A stretch of 6,634 nucleotides of DNA from an uncultured Eubacteriales bacterium. Its GTDB lineage: Bacteria; Bacillota; Clostridia; Lachnospirales; Bianqueaceae. The stretch covers positions 1 through 6,634 of the forward strand of contig ONYR01000033.1 of assembly GCA_900322165.1 (NCBI GenBank), given 5' to 3'. The notes below the pieces were generated by a model. That model was not told the DNA's origin. It saw only the letters and a program-made list of their open reading frames with translations, and did not search any database. Positions 4,883-6,634 of the stretch are shown here, in pieces (the stretch's first letter is position 1; each line of letters begins with the position of its first letter). The position numbers and the translations under genes are program-made.

Positions 4883-5590
4883 ATGGGGGAGCAAGGCAAA
4901 AGGTCGGTTGGAAGGACGATATGGAATGCGATATCGCTTGTCATATGTATTCTTCTTGCGTGTATCCTTCTTATCAATTGTATCTTGATCGTTAAAAGTG
5001 CCATTAATAAAGACAAAGTCCCATCCATCGCCGGATGGTATCCGATGATCGTTCTGTCCGATTCTATGTATCCTGAGATTCAAAAGGGCGATCTGATTTT
5101 CGGCCGAGTTGTAAGTCCCGAGAAGGTTCAGGTTGGAGACGTTATCTCTTTCTTCGATCCGGAATCGAAGACCGGCGCGGTCGTTACGCATAGAGTTACG
5201 GATATTACAATGGACGGAGGCTTGTCCTTCACGACCAAGGGTGACGCGAACAGTATCAAGGATTCAGAGCAGATTCCTGCGGATAAAGTGATCGGCGTTT
5301 ACAAAACGCGAATCCGGGGTGCCGGAAAGATTGCCATGTTTATGCAGACGACGACCGGTTTTATCGTTTGCATCGCGCTGCCGGTACTGCTGATCGTCGG
5401 GTATGATTTCCTGACAAGACATAAGAAAGAGAAGACTCCTGAGGTCGATGAAGAAAAAGAGAAGCTCATGGCCGAGCTTCAGGCGCTCAGAGAAGAAAAA
5501 GCAAGGCGCGAGAGCGCATCAGAGACTTCGGAGGCTTCGGGCGGTTCCGATGAAAAAGAAAGCATTAAGCCCGACAATGACAACGGTTAA
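4883..5590 (+). CDS. sipW: SipW-type (ER-type, Ser/His) signal peptidase I
   Basis: This membrane protease should remove signal peptides of SipW-dependent substrates, the evident one being the next gene. It has 235 residues. Transmembrane segment 1 is about 15-37. The catalytic Ser is S61 in VLSDSMYP. The second catalytic residue is H103 in VTHRVTD, where ordinary bacterial signal peptidases have Lys, which marks the archaeal/ER/SipW class. GDAN (D121) and D127 form the third conserved box. Transmembrane segment 2 is about 155-176. Residues 180-235 are a highly charged, likely cytoplasmic tail with a possible coiled coil near 186-212 (EEKEKLMAELQALREEKARR), followed by a Ser/Glu/Asp-rich end. 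Bacillus SipW is about 190 residues, so this tail is extra. The start is well set by AAAGGAGAT 6 nt upstream. Substrate pairing is inferred from adjacency and the signal peptide type. Confidence 0.93.
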   Translation: MGEQGKRSVGRTIWNAISLVICILLACILLINCILIVKSAINKDKVPSIAGWYPMIVLSDSMYPEIQKGDLIFGRVVSPEKVQVGDVISFFDPESKTGAVVTHRVTDITMDGGLSFTTKGDANSIKDSEQIPADKVIGVYKTRIRGAGKIAMFMQTTTGFIVCIALPVLLIVGYDFLTRHKKEKTPEVDEEKEKLMAELQALREEKARRESASETSEASGGSDEKESIKPDNDNG

Positions 5591-5614
5591 ATTTGCGTGG
5601 CCACGACGCAATTT
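5589..5614 (+). repeat. Inverted repeat between sipW and the TasA-like gene
   Basis: AAATTTGCGT (5589-5598) pairs with ACGCAATTT (5606-5614) with one bulged T. Inside lies a competing perfect palindrome, CGTGGCCACG (5596-5605). No T-tract follows directly. It could stabilise the downstream message so that the fibre subunit is made in excess over the protease, but this is inference. Confidence 0.45.
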
Positions 5615-5659
5615 AATAAATAGCACTAAGCCAAATTTTTTTCTGAAAGGAAGAAGAAC

Positions 5660-6559
5660 ATGAAAAACAAGCTTACTCGTGTTATGAGCGTGCTTTTGGT
5701 TCTTACCCTGATCAGCACCTGTGCGATCAGTGGCACGTTCGCAAAGTACACCACGGGCGCTGAGGGTGAAGATGCAGCGCGTGTGGCACAGTGGGGCATC
5801 GTCCTTACCATGGATGGCGACCTGTTTGCTGAAAAGTATAAGACGGATGACAAGACTGCAACAGTTGAGTACAGTGTCATCTCCAACAAGGAAGGTGAAG
5901 CTGTTGTCGCTCCCGGTACCACCGGTGATGCGTTCCGCGCTACCGTTAAGGGTACTCCGGAAGTCGCAACCCGCTACACCCTGACCATTCCTGCCGGATT
6001 CTCCGACGTAGTTCTTCCGGCCGGCACCTACACCGACTATACCCAGCTCGTCAAGGGTGATGATGGCACCTACGGCTACAACAATACCTTCACCCTTAAA
6101 AAGGACTATGCTCCGATCAAGTGGGATATCACCGTAAAGAAGGGTGATACGACGATGAGCCTGACTCAAGCTGCTGCAGCTTATCCGGCACTTGCGGCTG
6201 CTATGGGCGGCACGGCTGACGGTTTCGCGGCTACCGATGCGGTTACGATCGTTAAGCAGTATGGGCCGCAGCTTGAGCAGCTGATTCTCAAAATGGTCAG
6301 CGGCGCTTCCAACGCACAGTTTGAAGTTGACGATAAAGGCAACATCAATCTTTCTCTCGACTTCGAAGCTAACAAGGAGATGGATTTCGAGTTCGCTCTG
6401 AAGTGGACTTGGGATTTCGATGACAACGGTGCTGGCACCAACGATAAGGCTGACACCTTCCTTGGCAACGTCGCTGCAGGTGTTGTTGAAGAGGTTCCGG
6501 AAGGCGTTAAGACCAACCTGGCTGCTACCTTCAAGGCTACCGCAACTCAGATCGACTAA
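5660..6559 (+). CDS. TasA/CalY-family secreted fibre protein with SipW-type signal peptide
   Basis: This 299-residue protein is probably exported and assembled into extracellular fibres, as TasA and camelysin relatives are in biofilms. Residues 1-29 are a SipW-cognate signal: MKNKLTRVMS, a hydrophobic core, then SGTFAKYTTG. Cleavage probably follows TFA at residue 28. The next stretch, EGEDAARVAQWGI, is typical of the family. The body is Thr/Val-rich beta-like sequence, interrupted at about 168-213 by an Ala-rich, likely helical part (TQAAAAYPALAAAMGG). The conserved end has FALKWTWDFDD, then NDKADTFLGN. The mature chain has no cysteine; the only one is C21 in the signal. The start has GAAAGGAAG (5645-5653) upstream of ATG 5660. 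The gene lies 69 bp after sipW, with no TapA-like gene visible. Assignment rests on the signal type, the C-terminal motif and the neighbour; fibre formation is inferred. Confidence 0.88.
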   Translation: MKNKLTRVMSVLLVLTLISTCAISGTFAKYTTGAEGEDAARVAQWGIVLTMDGDLFAEKYKTDDKTATVEYSVISNKEGEAVVAPGTTGDAFRATVKGTPEVATRYTLTIPAGFSDVVLPAGTYTDYTQLVKGDDGTYGYNNTFTLKKDYAPIKWDITVKKGDTTMSLTQAAAAYPALAAAMGGTADGFAATDAVTIVKQYGPQLEQLILKMVSGASNAQFEVDDKGNINLSLDFEANKEMDFEFALKWTWDFDDNGAGTNDKADTFLGNVAAGVVEEVPEGVKTNLAATFKATATQID

Positions 6560-6585
6560 TCCTTCCTGCCACTAAGCTTTAAACG

Positions 6586-6618
6586 GGGCAGGGAGCGATG
6601 AGGCATTTATCCCTGCCC
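6586..6618 (+). terminator. Stable hairpin after the TasA-like gene (leaky terminator or processing site)
   Basis: GGGCAGGGA (6586-6594) pairs perfectly with TCCCTGCCC (6610-6618) across a 15-nt loop. No T-tract follows, only TTC. A second small hairpin, GCCC-TTC-GGGC (6615-6625), overlaps its right arm. The window ends in AGGAAGA, which looks like a ribosome binding site, so a further gene of the operon probably starts just beyond. This suggests an mRNA-stabilising or attenuating structure rather than a full stop. Confidence 0.5.
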
Positions 6619-6634
6619 TTCGGGCATAGGAAGA

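Noticed and set aside
5660..5746. Lipoprotein signal (ISTC, Cys21) in the TasA-like protein
   Set aside because: Thr before the Cys does not fit a lipobox, and the following SGTFAKYTTG matches SipW-dependent signals.
5519..6169. Minus-strand frame opposite the sipW tail and TasA-like gene
   Set aside because: It is antisense to two well-supported genes and has no domain of its own.

Overview
The window looks like chromosomal DNA of a Gram-positive anaerobe of the class Clostridia with moderate G+C. The best evidence is a SCIFF ranthipeptide precursor with its radical SAM maturase, a pair found almost throughout Clostridia. It is supported by a Firmicute-type LuxS, a SipW-type (Ser/His) signal peptidase and a TasA/CalY-type fibre protein. 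The family or genus cannot be named from the sequence alone. No transposase, phage gene or CRISPR array is visible.

Layout. (1) Bases 1-1792, minus strand: a secreted von Willebrand factor A (vWA) protein, open to the window edge, so its C-terminus is missing. It has a Sec signal peptide, an acidic repeat stalk and an unusual metal-site sequence. (2) Bases 1793-2107: a divergent promoter region with a good promoter on each strand. (3) Bases 2108-4321, plus strand: the SCIFF precursor (scfA), an intergenic terminator, the maturase (scfB), and luxS, which starts inside the end of scfB. (4) Bases 4322-4642: terminator hairpins, a strong promoter, tRNA-Thr(GGU) and its terminator. (5) Bases 4643-4882: an AT-rich spacer with a probable promoter. 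(6) Bases 4883-6559, plus strand: sipW-like signal peptidase followed by a TasA-family protein with the matching signal peptide. A stable hairpin follows it, and a further gene probably begins just past the window.

How they work together. ScfB should install a thioether in ScfA. This ScfA, however, has five cysteines instead of six. Both residues I recall as the mapped thioether partners in characterised homologues (Cys32 and Thr37) are serine here. This is the most unusual point in the window. LuxS detoxifies S-ribosylhomocysteine and makes the AI-2 precursor. It is translationally coupled to scfB by a 74-nt overlap, which also gives ScfB a Cys-containing tail. SipW should process the TasA-like protein for export and fibre assembly. 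With the vWA protein, the two flanks of the window encode cell-surface or matrix functions, and the middle holds peptide modification and core metabolism.
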